Below are positions 18,924 through 30,665 of a stretch of DNA of 64,000 bases, one piece after another. The notes beneath the pieces are model-generated. The model saw nothing but the letters and a program-made list of their open reading frames with translations. It had not been told where the DNA came from and made no database searches. Origin of the DNA: Diacronema lutheri (taxonomy: Eukaryota; Haptophyta; Pavlovophyceae; Pavlovales; Pavlovaceae); the NCBI GenBank assembly GCA_019448385.1, contig JAGTXO010000001.1, positions 434,001 to 498,000 on the forward strand. The letters are read 5' to 3'. Both the position numbers and the translations under genes were made by a program. Positions within the stretch are counted from its first letter, which is position 1. Each line of letters opens with the position of its first letter.

Positions 18924-18984
18924 GGCCATACCCCGTGGCTTCCATCAGCGCGGCGGCGCGCGCTCGTCCCTCTGGCGAGGCCCA

Positions 18985-19037
18985 TGGCGGCCCTGGCGGC
19001 CCTGGCGGCCCTGGCGGCCCTGGCGGCCCTGGCGGCC
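18985..19037. repeat. 9-bp GC-rich tandem repeat
   Basis: About six copies of TGGCGGCCC occupy the 3' intergenic space between the peptidase and synaptotagmin genes (18924-19176). No coding role is evident; both genes end toward this spacer. Confidence 0.9.
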
Positions 19038-19176
19038 ATTTTGTGGCGGGCGGTGGCCACCGCTCGCGCTCGCACGCGAGGCGGTGCACCGTTGAGACCG
19101 ACGGCCGGTCGAGAGCGGGCAGTACAGCGTGCACTGGTTGCGTGTGTGCAGTCCCACTCTGGTGAAGAGATCAGCG

Positions 19177-21436
19177 TCAGCGTGGCTCCGACTGTGCTGA
19201 GCCCCGCTTGCCGCAGCTGCTCGGCGTCGTCGTCGACAATTGGCCGCCGCTCGCGCCGCCACCTGCGCCACCGCCGTCGGCGTCACCGCCACCGTCGCGC
19301 TCATGCTCGCGCTCGAGCTCCCGGTGCACGCCGCGGGCCGCGCTCGCCGCGTGTTCCGGTGCCGGATCGTTTGGCGTGATGAGTTCGGACACATGTACGA
19401 GTTCGCGCCAAAACGTGGTGAGCGTCAAATGGCCATAATGGGCGTGGCGCTGTGCCTTGTGCCGCGCCTTCTCGGGTGGAGCAACTGCGTACGTGCCGTG
19501 CGTGCGCGTCTGCTGCGCAAGGTCGCTCAGCTTGAGCCTGACCTCGCCGAGCGCGTCGTGGCGCGTGAGCTGGTCGTGGTCCCAGAGCGAGATGAACAAG
19601 CTGTCGACCTCCAGGTCTCGAACGACGAAGCGGAAGCGCTCGTCCCACCGCGGCGAGGTCGTCTTGCGCACCACCTTGGAGCGCACGGGCGCGCAGTCGC
19701 CGACGCTCAACTCGGCGTACGGGTCGGACGTGCCGCCAAAATCGTCGGCGACCAGCTCGCTAGCCCCGCGCAGCCGGACGGTGAGGACGCCGATCGCCGG
19801 ACTGGGCGTGCGGCCGGCGCGCAGCGAGCGGCGGGACACGCGGTAGTCGGGCGCCTCATCGTTCGACGCGTCTGCCGCGCCCTCGCCCGACGAGCGCCGC
19901 TCGAGCTTGGGCGGCGGCTCCTGCGAACCCCGCGCGCCTGCCGGCGGCGGGAAGGGCCGCCATTGTGCGCGCAGCTGCAGCCGCATGCCCGGAGCACCGC
20001 CGACCAGCGGGAGCGATTTGTCGAGCGAGGCGTTTGGTGCGGACGCCACTTGCGCGAGGTCGAGCACGCAGCTCCCTGATGGCGCGCGCGCGCGCGCGCG
20101 CGTGCGCAGACGGGCGCGGTCGGCGCGCGCCCGTGCGCGCGCGGGCGCGCGGAGCGCGGCGGTCGGCGCGCACCAAGGAGGAGATCCGAAAGCTGGTCGT
20201 CGAAGATGCGAACGTTGAGCTGCTCGCCCTCCTGCGGCGCGTGGTCGACGATCAGCTCGGTGAGCACGTCGAGCTCGCCGCACTTGCGCCGCATGACGGT
20301 AGGGTAACGAATTGGCTCGGTGGAAGAGAGCGAGGTTGTGGCGTAGGGCCAGATGGGCATAACGCACGCGAGGAGCCGCATCGCGAAGCGGCCGGGGTGC
20401 GAGACGACGGCAGCGGCGGGCGTGTCCGCGGGCGGCCGCTTCAGCCCGCTCACGCGCTGCAGCTCCACCTCCAGAACGCCGGCCATCGCCATCACGACGG
20501 GCAGGTCGGGATCTGTGCCGTAGTCGCCGTCAAGGATGCGCATTTGCTGGAAGTTGGGCCAGGTGAAATGCGACGCGAGCGTCTGCGAGATGAGCGTGAG
20601 GAGCGCGTCGGATACGCCCGGCATCGCCATCACGTCGAAGGCGCTCGCGACGACCGTGAGGCGGCAGTCGACGCGCGGCTTGCGCACGAACCCAACCGAC
20701 AGCCCGGCAAAGCATGGCCAGACCGTGCAGAGCGGAGTGAAGATGACGCGAAGCGTGCCGACCACCTGCAGCTCGGCGAGTGCGACGGGCACGCACGCGA
20801 ACGAAGCGGCGCCCACCTCGAGCTGCACGTCCGGCTGCCCGGCCATTCGCACGTCGAAGTCGAGCACAATCTCCGAGCCGGCGCCGCGCGTGTGGCACCG
20901 CACGCCGCTCACGTTGAGCGGCGTCGAGCCGAGCGAGAAGCGGGTGAAGCGCGCCCAGCGGATGGGCGTACCGTGCGTGTGCGAGGCGAGGATTGGGTTG
21001 AGCAGCTTCTTCATCGTATCTTCCGTCGCGACGAGCAAGAACGGCCAGTACTTGACGATGAACGCGTTCATCCAGTCGGCGCGCTGTGCGTGCGGCCGGC
21101 GCGCGGCCCGGCGCGCGGTCGGCGCGCGGCCGGGCGCGTGGCCGGGCGCGTGGCTGGGCGCGCGGTCTACGCGCGCAAAACGCTGGGCGCGCGCACCTCC
21201 GTGTCCGGGAACGTCACCCACTCGGGCAGCATATCGAGGAGCTCCTTTCTCATCGTGCGCCCGGTGCGTGTGCGCTCGATCAGGAGGGCGTTGGACGAGC
21301 GCTCGAGCACCCGCCGCGCGATGCCGGTGACCAGCCACACGAGACCAGCGAGAAGCAGCATCGTGAGGCCCGGCTCTGGCTTGGCGACGCCGATCGCATA
21401 CGCCGCCGCCACCGTCGCGCACACACTCACGAGCAT
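19177..21436 (-). CDS. extended synaptotagmin-like SMP/C2 lipid-transfer protein
   Basis: Three exons: 21436-21197, 21083-20174 and 20075-19177, 682 residues. Donors are GTGCGC, acceptors CAG. Residues 1-43 are a hydrophobic hairpin (AAAYAIGVAKPEPGLTMLLL). The SMP domain begins near residue 80 (DWMNAFIVKYWPFLL) and contains FTRFSLGSTPLNVSGVRCH, as in E-Syts and plant SYT1. A degenerate first C2 spans the second junction (RIFDDQLSDLLLGSCVLDL). A typical second C2 follows: VRLRGASELVADDFGGTSDP, SPRWDERFRF and SLWDHDQLTRHDALGE, with most Ca2+-binding aspartates present. Such proteins tether ER to plasma membrane and move lipids. The C-terminus is Gly/Glu-rich. Starts with the mosaic protein gene are 73 bp apart. 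Confidence 0.9.
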
Positions 21437-21509
21437 TTCCCACACTGCTCCGTCCGCCCGCCTTTTGAAAAGAGGCGTTCGCGCGCCGCGATTTGCAAAC
21501 GACGGGCGA

Positions 21510-22729
21510 ATGGTGAGGCTCACGGTGTGTGCGGTGCTGCTGGCGTGGAGAGCAGCCCTCACGCTCGGCTTTGGCAACGTGGGCGACGTGGCGGACTGCG
21601 GGTGTCCGATCCACGAGCCAGCCGCGCACGTCGTTGACCCGGGCTGGGGCACGCACGCGTGCGCGCGCTCGCACCGGTGGATGACGGCGGTATGCGCGCC
21701 CACGCCCGCCGCCGGCGAAAGGCTCGTGGGCGCGCGGCAGCGCGCGGCGCTGCTCGCGGCGGGCGCCGACGCGGCGGTGCACCCGTCGGCCCTTGGCGCG
21801 CGCATGCGCCCGCGTTACGAGCTGCAGCCCCTCCGCCGGCTGCTGCTGCTCGCCGACGACGCGCGCGCGTCGCGCCGGCTACAGGCGCGCACAGACGAGC
21901 CCGCCGTCGTCGCGCTGCACGAGTTCACGCCGAGCGGCGGGCTGGACGGGTGGGTGGTGAGAACGGGACGCGGCCTCCACGCATGGGAGCACTCGTCCGA
22001 GCCCGGCGCCGACGGCCGTCCGGGTGTCATCCGCTTTGCGTGCTCAGAGGCTGGCGCCCAAGCGATCGTCACGTCGCCCGCCGTGCGCGCCGGCCGCGTG
22101 CTTTTCGCGCTGCGCGAGCTGCCCGCGCCGGGGCAGCCTACGCCGGGGACGGTCATGTTCACGGCTCACGTCGACGGCGTCGCGCGCTTCAGGAGCCTCT
22201 GGGAGCGAACAGGCCGCGTGCCGGGCAGCTGGGAGGAGGAGGCGCTCGAGCTGCAGCCAGCGCAGGACTGCGCGAGCCCCAAGGCGGCGCAGCTGCGCGT
22301 CAGCGTCACGTGCGCGGGCGCGGGCGGCGAGGTGGCCCTTGACCGCGTCGAGTTTGTGCGCGAGTGTGGGCCGCTCGTGCCGCGCACGCCGCCCGCCAGG
22401 GACGCCGCGCGCGCCGCCTCGCCTAGCCCGCCGCCGAGCCCGCCGCCGCCATCGCCTAGCCCGCCGCCGAGCCCGCCGCCGCCGTCGCCTAGCCCGCCGC
22501 CGAGCCCGTCGCCGCGCGTGGCCGCCGTGGCGGCCGGGCCGTCGTGCCGCGGGCTGTGCGAGCAGAACACGCAGTTGCTCGGCTGCTTTTGCGACAGGAC
22601 GTGCGTGCACTCGCACGACTGCTGCGGTGACTATCTTGACGAATGCGCTCCGGGTGCGCGCCGTCCCCCCGAGGGCGCTGCACCTGCCGCCGTCGCGGCT
22701 GTCGCGTCGCCGTCGGCCTCGCCGTCGGC

Positions 22730-22766
<37 letters not shown>

Positions 22767-25740
22767 CGTCCGCCGCCGAGTCCGCCGCCGCCGCCGTCGC
22801 CCAGCCCACCGCCGAGCCCGCCGCCGCCGCCGTCGCCCAGCCCGCCGCCGAGCCCACCGCCGCCGCGCGGCCACCTCGCGCACGCGCGGCGCGGCTTTGC
22901 GCCGCTTTCGCCACTCCCCCCGCCGCCCAGCCCGTCGCCGCCGCCGCAGCCGGCAACGCCGCCGCCGCCGCTGCCGCCGTCGTCGCCGCCGCCGAGCCCG
23001 TGGCCCTCCTTGCCGCCGCCACCGCGCCCGCCGCCGCCGCCGCGCCCGCCGCCGCCACCACCGCCCGACCCGTCGCTGCCGCCGCGCGCGCCGCCACCTG
23101 CGCGCCCGCCGCGCCCACCGCCGCCGAGCCCGCCGCCGAGCCCGCCGCCGCCGTCGCCGAGCCCGCCGCCGCCGTCGCCCAGCCCGCCGCCAAGCCCGCC
23201 GCCGCCCGCGAGCCCGCCGCAGCCGCCATCGCCGCCGCCGTCCGCCACGTATCTCGAGGGCTGGGATCCGGCGCGCCCGCGCGCTTTCGAGGCACTCGCC
23301 GTCGCAGTCGGCTTTAACTTCACGTGCGCGCTTGACGGTTACGGGCGAGTGCGTTGCTTTGGCGACCAGCGGCGCGGCCAGACGGGCGCTGGCGAGGCCG
23401 TCGACTTTGCGCCGCTCGACGAGCGGCCGCTGCGGCTGGGCACGGTGCGTGTCGGCGGCGGCGGCGGCGGAGGCGGCGGCGGCGGCGGCGTGCGCAACGG
23501 CGCGGCGGCGGCGCTGGGGTTGCTGCGCGTGCCGCTTCGCGTGCGTGCCATTTCGGCAGGCCACTCGCACGCATGCGCCATCAGTTGCGACGGGCAGCTC
23601 AAATGCTGGGGCGCCAACGCGCGCGGCGAGCTCGGGCAAGGCGACGTGCTCTCGCGAGGCCGCGATCCGGCCGAGATGGGTGACGCTTTGCCTGCGGTGC
23701 AGCTCGGCGTCGCGGCGGCACCGTACAACTTTTGGGCGCGACCGCAGGCGCTGCTTGTCTCCGCAGGCGGCGGCGCCTGCTCGCCGCTTGGCCGCGCTCC
23801 TGTCCCACTTGGCAGGACGTGCGCGGTTGATTCGAACAGCTTGCTCTACTGCTGGGGTGACAACTCGTGCAACGCGCTGCCAAACGCGCCCGCCGCGCCG
23901 GCGTGCGCGGCGTGGGAGGCCGGGCGCGCCGAGCGCCGGCGCGGCGCCTCCGTCGAGAAGGCGGCGATTGGCGGCGGCGCGCGCACGCCCGCGCCGGCGC
24001 CGGCGAGCACGCCCAACGCGGACGGCGCGCTGTTCGCTCCCGCCGAGGCGCACGTGGCGCAGACGGCGCGGATGAACGCGGCGGGCGTGAGCGCGCGCGA
24101 CGGCGCGCAGGGCCCGACCTTCGTCTACGCCAATCCGGGCCGCCAGCCTTTCCCCGTCGCGCAGGCCTTCATGCAGCGCCACGCGGTCCGGCTGCACAAC
24201 CGGCGGCAGTGCGACGCGCAGACCCTCGAGGCGTTGCAGGCCGCGCTCCAAGTGTTGCTGCCGCTGCTCACGCTTGCGCCGATGCGCGAGGCGGGTGGGA
24301 CGGGCGCGCAGGGCGCGAGCGCGGCGAACCCATGCGGCTGGGAGCTGCGCAGCGACCTCGCCCCCGGCTGGCGTGAGGAGTTCCGCGACGGCGTCGAGCT
24401 CGGCATGACGGTCGTGGGCGCGTCGCCCATCCGCTTCTCGCCGCCGCCGCCGCCGCCGCTCTCGCCGCCGCCGCCGCCGCCCGCCTTCTACGCGTCGCCG
24501 CCGCCGCGCCCGCCGCCGCGCTCGCGCCAGGCCGCCGCGCCACCCGCCGCCGCGCCGCGCCGCGCGCCCGCCGCCGCCGCGCCGCCGCGCGCCGCGCCGC
24601 GCGCGCCGCTCGGCGCGCGCGAGGCGCTGACCGCGGGTCTTTCGCGCGAGTCGTGCGCGGCGCTGGGTGACGAGGCGGGGGAGATGGGCGAGGCGTTGCC
24701 GCACGTGCAGCTCGACGCGGCGAGCCCGCTCGTGTACGCCGTGTCGCTCGGCCTCACGTTTGGCTGCGCGCTCTCCGCCGCGATGCCGTCCGGCCGGCCG
24801 GCGCCGTCAGAACACTGGTCGGCCGAGGAGAACGTGGCCTTTGGCGGCGGGCGCGTCAAGTGCTGGGGCGACAACTCGCACGGGCAACTCGGGCAGGGGA
24901 GCCACGCGCCGCTTCGCGCATCGCTCGCAGCGACGCCGTGGATCGCGCTGCCCGGCCGCGGCGCCGTGCAGGTGTCGGCGGGCGGCTCGCACGCGTGCGC
25001 GGCCGTCCTCGCGTCCGACCTGCCGCTCGCGCAGGCGCCGCCGCAGATCGTCTGCTGGGGGTCGAACGGCGGCGGCGAGCTGTTGCGCGACCAGACGGGC
25101 GACGACCGGCGGTATATTGGCGACGACGCCGGCGAGATGCCCGCCGCGCTCGTGCCCGCGCCCGTGCGCGCGCGCCCCCTCCGCTCGAGGTTTGCGTGGG
25201 CTGCCGCGTCAGGGTCGTCGCTCGACGAGGGGCTCTCCGCGCCCTACGTGATCGCGGGCAGCGCGGTGCGCCAGCCGGGCACGGAGGTGGCCGGCCGCAC
25301 GTGCGCGATGACCGACGTCGCCGACGCCGGCGCCGAGGGCGCGCTGTGCGCCGGCGTCGACGCGTCCGTCCTCCGTGGCGCGCGTGTGTGGGCGTACGGG
25401 GTCAATGTGCGAAACGTGAGCGCTGAAGGTGGCGAGCACCGCTGCCTCGCCGCCGCGGCGCGCAGCGCGGCGGGCGAGCCGCCGCGCCTCGCGCTTCTCC
25501 CGTGCTCCGCGCGCGACGCCTCGCAACTCTTCGCCTACGACTGGCGCGCGCGCACATACGTGTGGGCGGCTGACCCCGCGTGGTGCCTTGGCCTCGGTGA
25601 TGGCGGCACAGATGCGCGCGCGGGCGCAGCGGCGGACGCGGCGCGCGGCGCGCTCGTGTTCGAGCGGTGCGAGACGGCGGACGCGCTCGACGGCCGCGCG
25701 GGCGAGACGGCGCCGTTCTGCGCGCTGCGCGCGGGCGGCA

Positions 25741-25782
<42 letters not shown>

Positions 25783-28482
25783 GGAACGTGGTCGGATGCG
25801 TCGAGGCGCTCGAGGGCGAGTACGAGTGCGAGGAGGTCGCGTGCTTGTGGCCCTACGCCGGCTGCTACGCGCGGCCCAACCCGCCCGCGCCGTCCGCGCC
25901 GCCGCAGCCGCCCGCGGCGCCTCCGGCTTCCGCTGCCGCCGTCGCGCCGCGTGCCGGGGCGCAGCCTGCCGTGCGCGCGCGCGCGAGCGCCGGCGGTGGC
26001 ACGGACGGCGCGGTGGCTGACGGCAGCGCGCGCGCACCGCAGCGGGCGCTGCCGCGGCCGCCACCGCCGCCGGCGCCGTCGGCGCCGCCGCCGGCGCGTG
26101 CGATGCGGGCCGGCGGCGCCGACGGCAGCGGCGGCAGCGGCGGCAGCGGCGGCGGCGGCGGCAGCGGCGGCAGCGGCGGCAGCGGCGGCGGCGGCAGCTT
26201 TTCTGCAGGCGCGGGCGCCGCCGCGCCGGCCGAGCCGTGCGTTGGGCTCGCGGCGGCGCCGCACTGCAATTTGCGCCAGTTCCGCGCGGCGCTGCGCACG
26301 CGACTGGGCACGCACCTGCCGCGTGAGTGCAACTGCGGCGGCGCGCTCGACGAGTGCCGCGGCGCGCAGCTCGACGCGCGCTACCGCTCGGCCGCGTGCG
26401 CCGCGCGGCTGCGCGCGCACCCTCTGCTCAGGTGGGAGTGCACGGCGCACGCGCTTATGCCGGTGCTGCGGTATACACCGGGCGAATGCCTCGCGCAGTG
26501 GCACCCCTTCGGCGAGCTCGACAGCATCGACGCCGAGGCCATTTGCGCGTCGCAGGGGTACGGCGCGCCGCTGCTCGCGCCGCAGCCGTGCTCGGAGGAC
26601 GGGCGCGACTGCTGCGTCGAGTTTGTCGAGTGCTCGGTCGGGCCGTCCTTCTTTGGCGGCAACCACCCGGTGAAGACGAGCCGGTGCGACCCTCGGGAGG
26701 AGCGGCAATGCTGGTATCGCAATTCGCTGCAGCAACAGGGCGCGTTCGGCAATGGTGGATATCACGATGGCGGGCAGCACTACTCGGCTTTCTATGAGGC
26801 GCACAAGAAGGCGCGCGGCTGGGCGCCCGGAGGGCAGTGCCTCTCCACGCCCGAGGGCCTCCGCTCGGACGGGCCAGCCGGCGCGCGCGCGCGCGCCTCG
26901 TGGGGCGCGGAGAAGGCCGCGCTCAACAACGCGGCGGCGGGCGCGGGCGCGGGCGGCGCGGCGTTTGGCGGTGCGCCCGTGCTGCGCGGCGCCGTCTCCT
27001 TCCGCGGCGCGCAGCTCGGCACGACGATCAACGGCGCGCGCGTCGGCTCGTTCGGCGACCTCGTCATCGCGAATCTGCCCGCGCGCGCGGGCGGCGGGCG
27101 AGAGCTCATGGCTTCGAGTCCGGATGCGCTCCTGTGGTACATGGACGTGGGCAGCGTGGCGTGCGCGGCTCGCGCCGACGGCTCGATGCGGCTCTCGCTG
27201 AGCGTGGCGTGGGAGTCGAGCTTCGCGTCCGCCGAGTTGTCGATTGGCGTTGCTGACGGCACGCAGCTGATTGGCGTGTTGCACGGTGCAGGCAGCAAGG
27301 CGCAGCTGTACGAGGGCGGCTGGCGCACGGCGCAGTTCTCGCGCGTGGGCATCTGCTGCGCAAAGGAGATTGGCGCGCAGCTGCCCGCGCGCAGCTTGAC
27401 CGTGACCTTCGAGTGGCCAAGTACAGGCGCGCAGGGCGAGGCGAGCGTAACAAACAACTATGGCGGCAGTGCGCAGATGTTTCGTCACCTCCCTGCCCTC
27501 AACCCGGCCGCGCCGCTCACGGTGTGGATCGCGGGCGCGGCCGCCAACGAGCTGGTCACGGTGAACGCCGTTACGCTCTCGGGCGATTGCACGGACCTCG
27601 CCAGCCTCGCCGTCGCACCTGACCCGCCGCGCGCGCCGCCCGCCGCGCCACCGTCGCGCGAGCCGCCGCGCGAGCCGCCGTCGCGTGCACCGCCGTTGCC
27701 ACCGCCGCCGCCGCGCCCACCCGCCGCGCCGCGCGCGCCACCGCGCCCGCCGCCGGCGCCGCCTCCGCCGCCGCCGCTCTCGCCGCCGCCGCCGCCGCCG
27801 CCCCTCGCGCCGCCGCTGCCGCCGCCGCTGCCGCTCGCGCCGCTCTCGCCGCCACCCGGCGCGCTGGGCACGTGGCGAGGCGACGACGGCCTTCTGCCGA
27901 TGGCGCGCTACTCGACGTGGGAGTGCAACGGCAAGCGCACGCAGCAGTGGGGCCAGGAGGCGTTCCTGCCGCCCTCCATAAGCTTCTGGAAGGCACGCGC
28001 CCATTTTCAATCGCCGCGCGCGCGCGTCCTCGTGCGCGCCCTCGCCGCCGTCCGCCTCTCGCGCGCCGCCGCCCCGCCCGGCTCATCAGCGCACGGCCGC
28101 CGCCGCCGCCGCCGCCGCCGCGGCGCCGCGCCACGCCGCCCGCCCGCCCGCGCCTCCCCAAAATGTGTCCTCCGCGCAGTCGCTGGCGGAGTCGTGCGAT
28201 GCGCCCGACGGCCTCTGCCGCATGCTGCTGCCCTTGGCCAAGGATCCGCTGCTCGAGGTCGGCCGCTCGTACTGCGCGCGCCTCACCGCCTTCATCGACG
28301 GCTGGGAGCTCGAGAGCGGCAGGCGCACCGACCGCTGCCCCGCCGGGCTGAGGTCGTGCGCGGGGCGGCGCGCGCAGCCGACGCTCGCCGCGCGGTACGT
28401 GGACGCGTGTGGCGACTCTGATGACTTCAACCGCTCCGCAATGCCCGGTGCGCGCGCGCGTACCGCCGCGGCGCGACCGCCG

Positions 28483-28513
<31 letters not shown>

Positions 28514-29891
28514 GGCCACGCTGCGCGTCGCGTTCGATGCCTCCGCCCCCCCCCCCCCCCCCCTCCCACCTGCGCGCGCAGAGCCGAGGCGCGTGTTCGG
28601 CCATGGGTGCCGCGACGTGCCGCGCAATTGGGTGGCGCTCCTTGACGGGCAATACGAGTGGAAGATGCGCTGCTCGCACTATTCGTCGCAGGTGCGCCCG
28701 CGCCGTAGAGCGCGGCAGGGAAGGGGTGTCCGGAGCGATGTCCGGAGCGGTGTCCGGGTGGCGGGAAGGCGCTGCGCCATTTCTCACCCCACGTGCCGCG
28801 GGCGCGACCGCGCGTGTTGTGCGCAGGTGTGCATCCTGCCGCACCGCACGGTCTACCCGCCGCCTCCGCGGTCCGTGCCGCCGCCGCCTCCGCCGTCGCC
28901 GACGCCCCACTCGCCGCCGGCCTACCCGCCGCCTTCGATGCCGCCGCCGCCGCCGCCGCCGTCCCTGCCCGTGCCTGCCGGCCTGCCGCTCGCGCCGCCG
29001 CTCGCGCCGCCCTCGCCGTTGCCGCCCGACGCGCGCATGCCCTACTTCAAGCGCCTCTGCCGGCCGGGTGCGCCGCGCAGCTCGTGCGCTCGTCCCGAAT
29101 GTTCCGTTACGCTGCCCTGCCGCCTTCGATACACCGACCCAGCCGCGCAGCCGACGGGCGCGCGCGCGCCGGCCGGCCTGGGCTGCGTCGTGTACGCGCG
29201 CGACGGCGAGGGCGCCGCCGCGACGCACGCGCTGATCGCGCAGCCGTGCGACCAAGTGGGCGCGGACGAATTTGCAAACCGCGGGCAGGAGGCGTCCGCC
29301 CAATGGGGCGCGTGGGCGCTTGACGCAGGCCGCTTCAGGCCAGTCGACCCGGCGACGGGCGCGTTCGTGCCCGGCACGCTGTGCCTCGACGCGCCCGCGC
29401 CGTTCGCGCTCGCGCCATGCGGATCCGCGCCCGCTTTTCAAAGCGTCGCGCCTTATTCTGCCGCGCGGCGTGTACGCTGCTTTGCGACGGGCGGCGGCCT
29501 GGACGTTGCACACCACGGCGTGTGCATCGCGCAGGCGGACGAGAGGCAGGCGGCCAAGCTCGTGCCGCTCAGCGTGCACGCGCAGCACTGGCGCGTGTCC
29601 TCCGCACCCGCCCGCGCCGCGCAGTCCCGCGCCGAGCAGCGCGCCGAGGCCCGTCGCGCGCCAGCCGTCGAGCGCGCGCGCGCGCTCGACGGCGCGGCGC
29701 GACTCGTCGCGCTCGCGGCCGTGGTTGCCGTGGGCGGCGCTGTCGCACTCGCCGCGCGCGTGGCCGCGCGGAGACACGCACAGCCGCTATACGTGCAGCC
29801 CATGGTTGCCCGCCGCGGCAGTGCGCCCACCGCTGCGGACGACCGGCCGCAGCAGAGCGCGCGCGCGCGGAAGGCACAGCGCCTCTTGTGA
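21510..29891 (+). CDS. giant mosaic surface protein: SMB, RCC1-like repeats, ricin-B-like, Pro-rich spacers
   Basis: Four exons: 21510-27992, 28180-28447, 28582-28691 and 28827-29891, about 2641 residues. It has a signal peptide (residues 1-20). A somatomedin-B-like Cys knot (CRGLCEQN...CFCDRTCVHSHDCCGDY) lies at about 346-377 and a PPPSP spacer at about 380-580. RCC1/BLIP-II-like blades follow (HACAISCDGQLKCWGANARG; VKCWGDNSHGQLGQG) to about 1224. A ricin-B-like segment (residues about 1293-1400), an acidic DGDDGDD run, two Cys-rich modules, a beta-rich module and more Pro spacers come next. A near-C-terminal transmembrane helix (LVALAAVVAVGGAVALAARVA, about 2579-2600) precedes a basic tail. 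The architecture implies a type I extracellular matrix or recognition protein. Intron 1 has a GC donor (AAG|GCACGC); intron 3 is 135 bp and open in frame. Confidence 0.75.
22420..23250 (+). repeat. proline-codon low-complexity tracts
   Basis: CCGCCG(AG/TC)CC repeats encode SPPPSPPPPSP-type spacers around the SMB-like domain of the mosaic protein. Similar tracts recur at about 24440-24510, 27610-27860 and 28855-29030. They are coding, but slippage-prone and hard to assemble. Confidence 0.9.
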
Positions 29892-29934
29892 CGCGTCGCC
29901 GGCCATTTGTGTGAGCTACGCCGCACTAGACATC

Positions 29935-30631
29935 TTAGCCAGGCCCCGCCGCCATGCCTGCCGCCTCCGCGGGCACGATGAGGCTCGGCGTGCCGGCGGG
30001 CGGTGGCGGGTCAGACGATGCCCCGTTGCCGCCATGGCTGCGCGCAGCGCTCGGAGGCTGGGCACGCCAGCCCGCCGAGCCGATCATGTGCTCCCGTTGA
30101 GCCGCGCGCGCGCGCTCCGCCGCCCCGTCGGGCGTGAGGCGCACGACCGCGTTGGCCGAGGCGCGCGCGCCGGTGGCACCATGGGCGCCATGGTCGCCCG
30201 GCGGCGGCGTCGGGCAACGCGGGTGAAGGGCAAGCTTCCACACCAAAGAGTAGCGCGCGCGCTCGGCACCGGCGGCAGCATGCGGCGCCGTCACCGCGTG
30301 CGTCACATCCTGGTCGAGCAGGACCAGCCGGCCCGGACTCGGCTGCACCCACGCCTCGGCGCCCGTTGGCGGGTCGACAAAGCGCGTCGGTGCGCCCCAT
30401 GTGCCCTCCCACACGGAGTTGATATAGACAAGCGCAGAGACGAGGCGCGGCTTGGCGGGCGAGCGGTTGGGGTACATGCCGTGCAGGTCCGTCCACGGCG
30501 ACGGCTCAGCCGCGTTCGGGTCCGCATCGCAGTGCCACTGGAAGACCTCGCCTGCCTGCGGAGCGTTCGCAACGATCGGCGTCGAGCCGCGCGTCGAGCC
30601 GTCGAGCTCGACACAGCCATCATCATCATCA

Positions 30632-30665
<34 letters not shown>

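Noticed and set aside
18985-19394. Gly/Pro- or Leu/Ala-repeat protein encoded by the 9-bp repeat
   Set aside because: Both strands give low-complexity frames only because of the tandem repeat; flanks have no conserved sequence.
19965-21509. Upstream extension of the mosaic-protein frame by about 500 codons
   Set aside because: This part is antisense to the SMP and C2 exons of the synaptotagmin gene; the ATG at 21510 begins a good signal peptide.
23455-23495. Poly-Gly run as a frameshift or assembly error
   Set aside because: The run keeps the frame between two RCC1-like blades on both sides, so it is more simply a coding GGC repeat.
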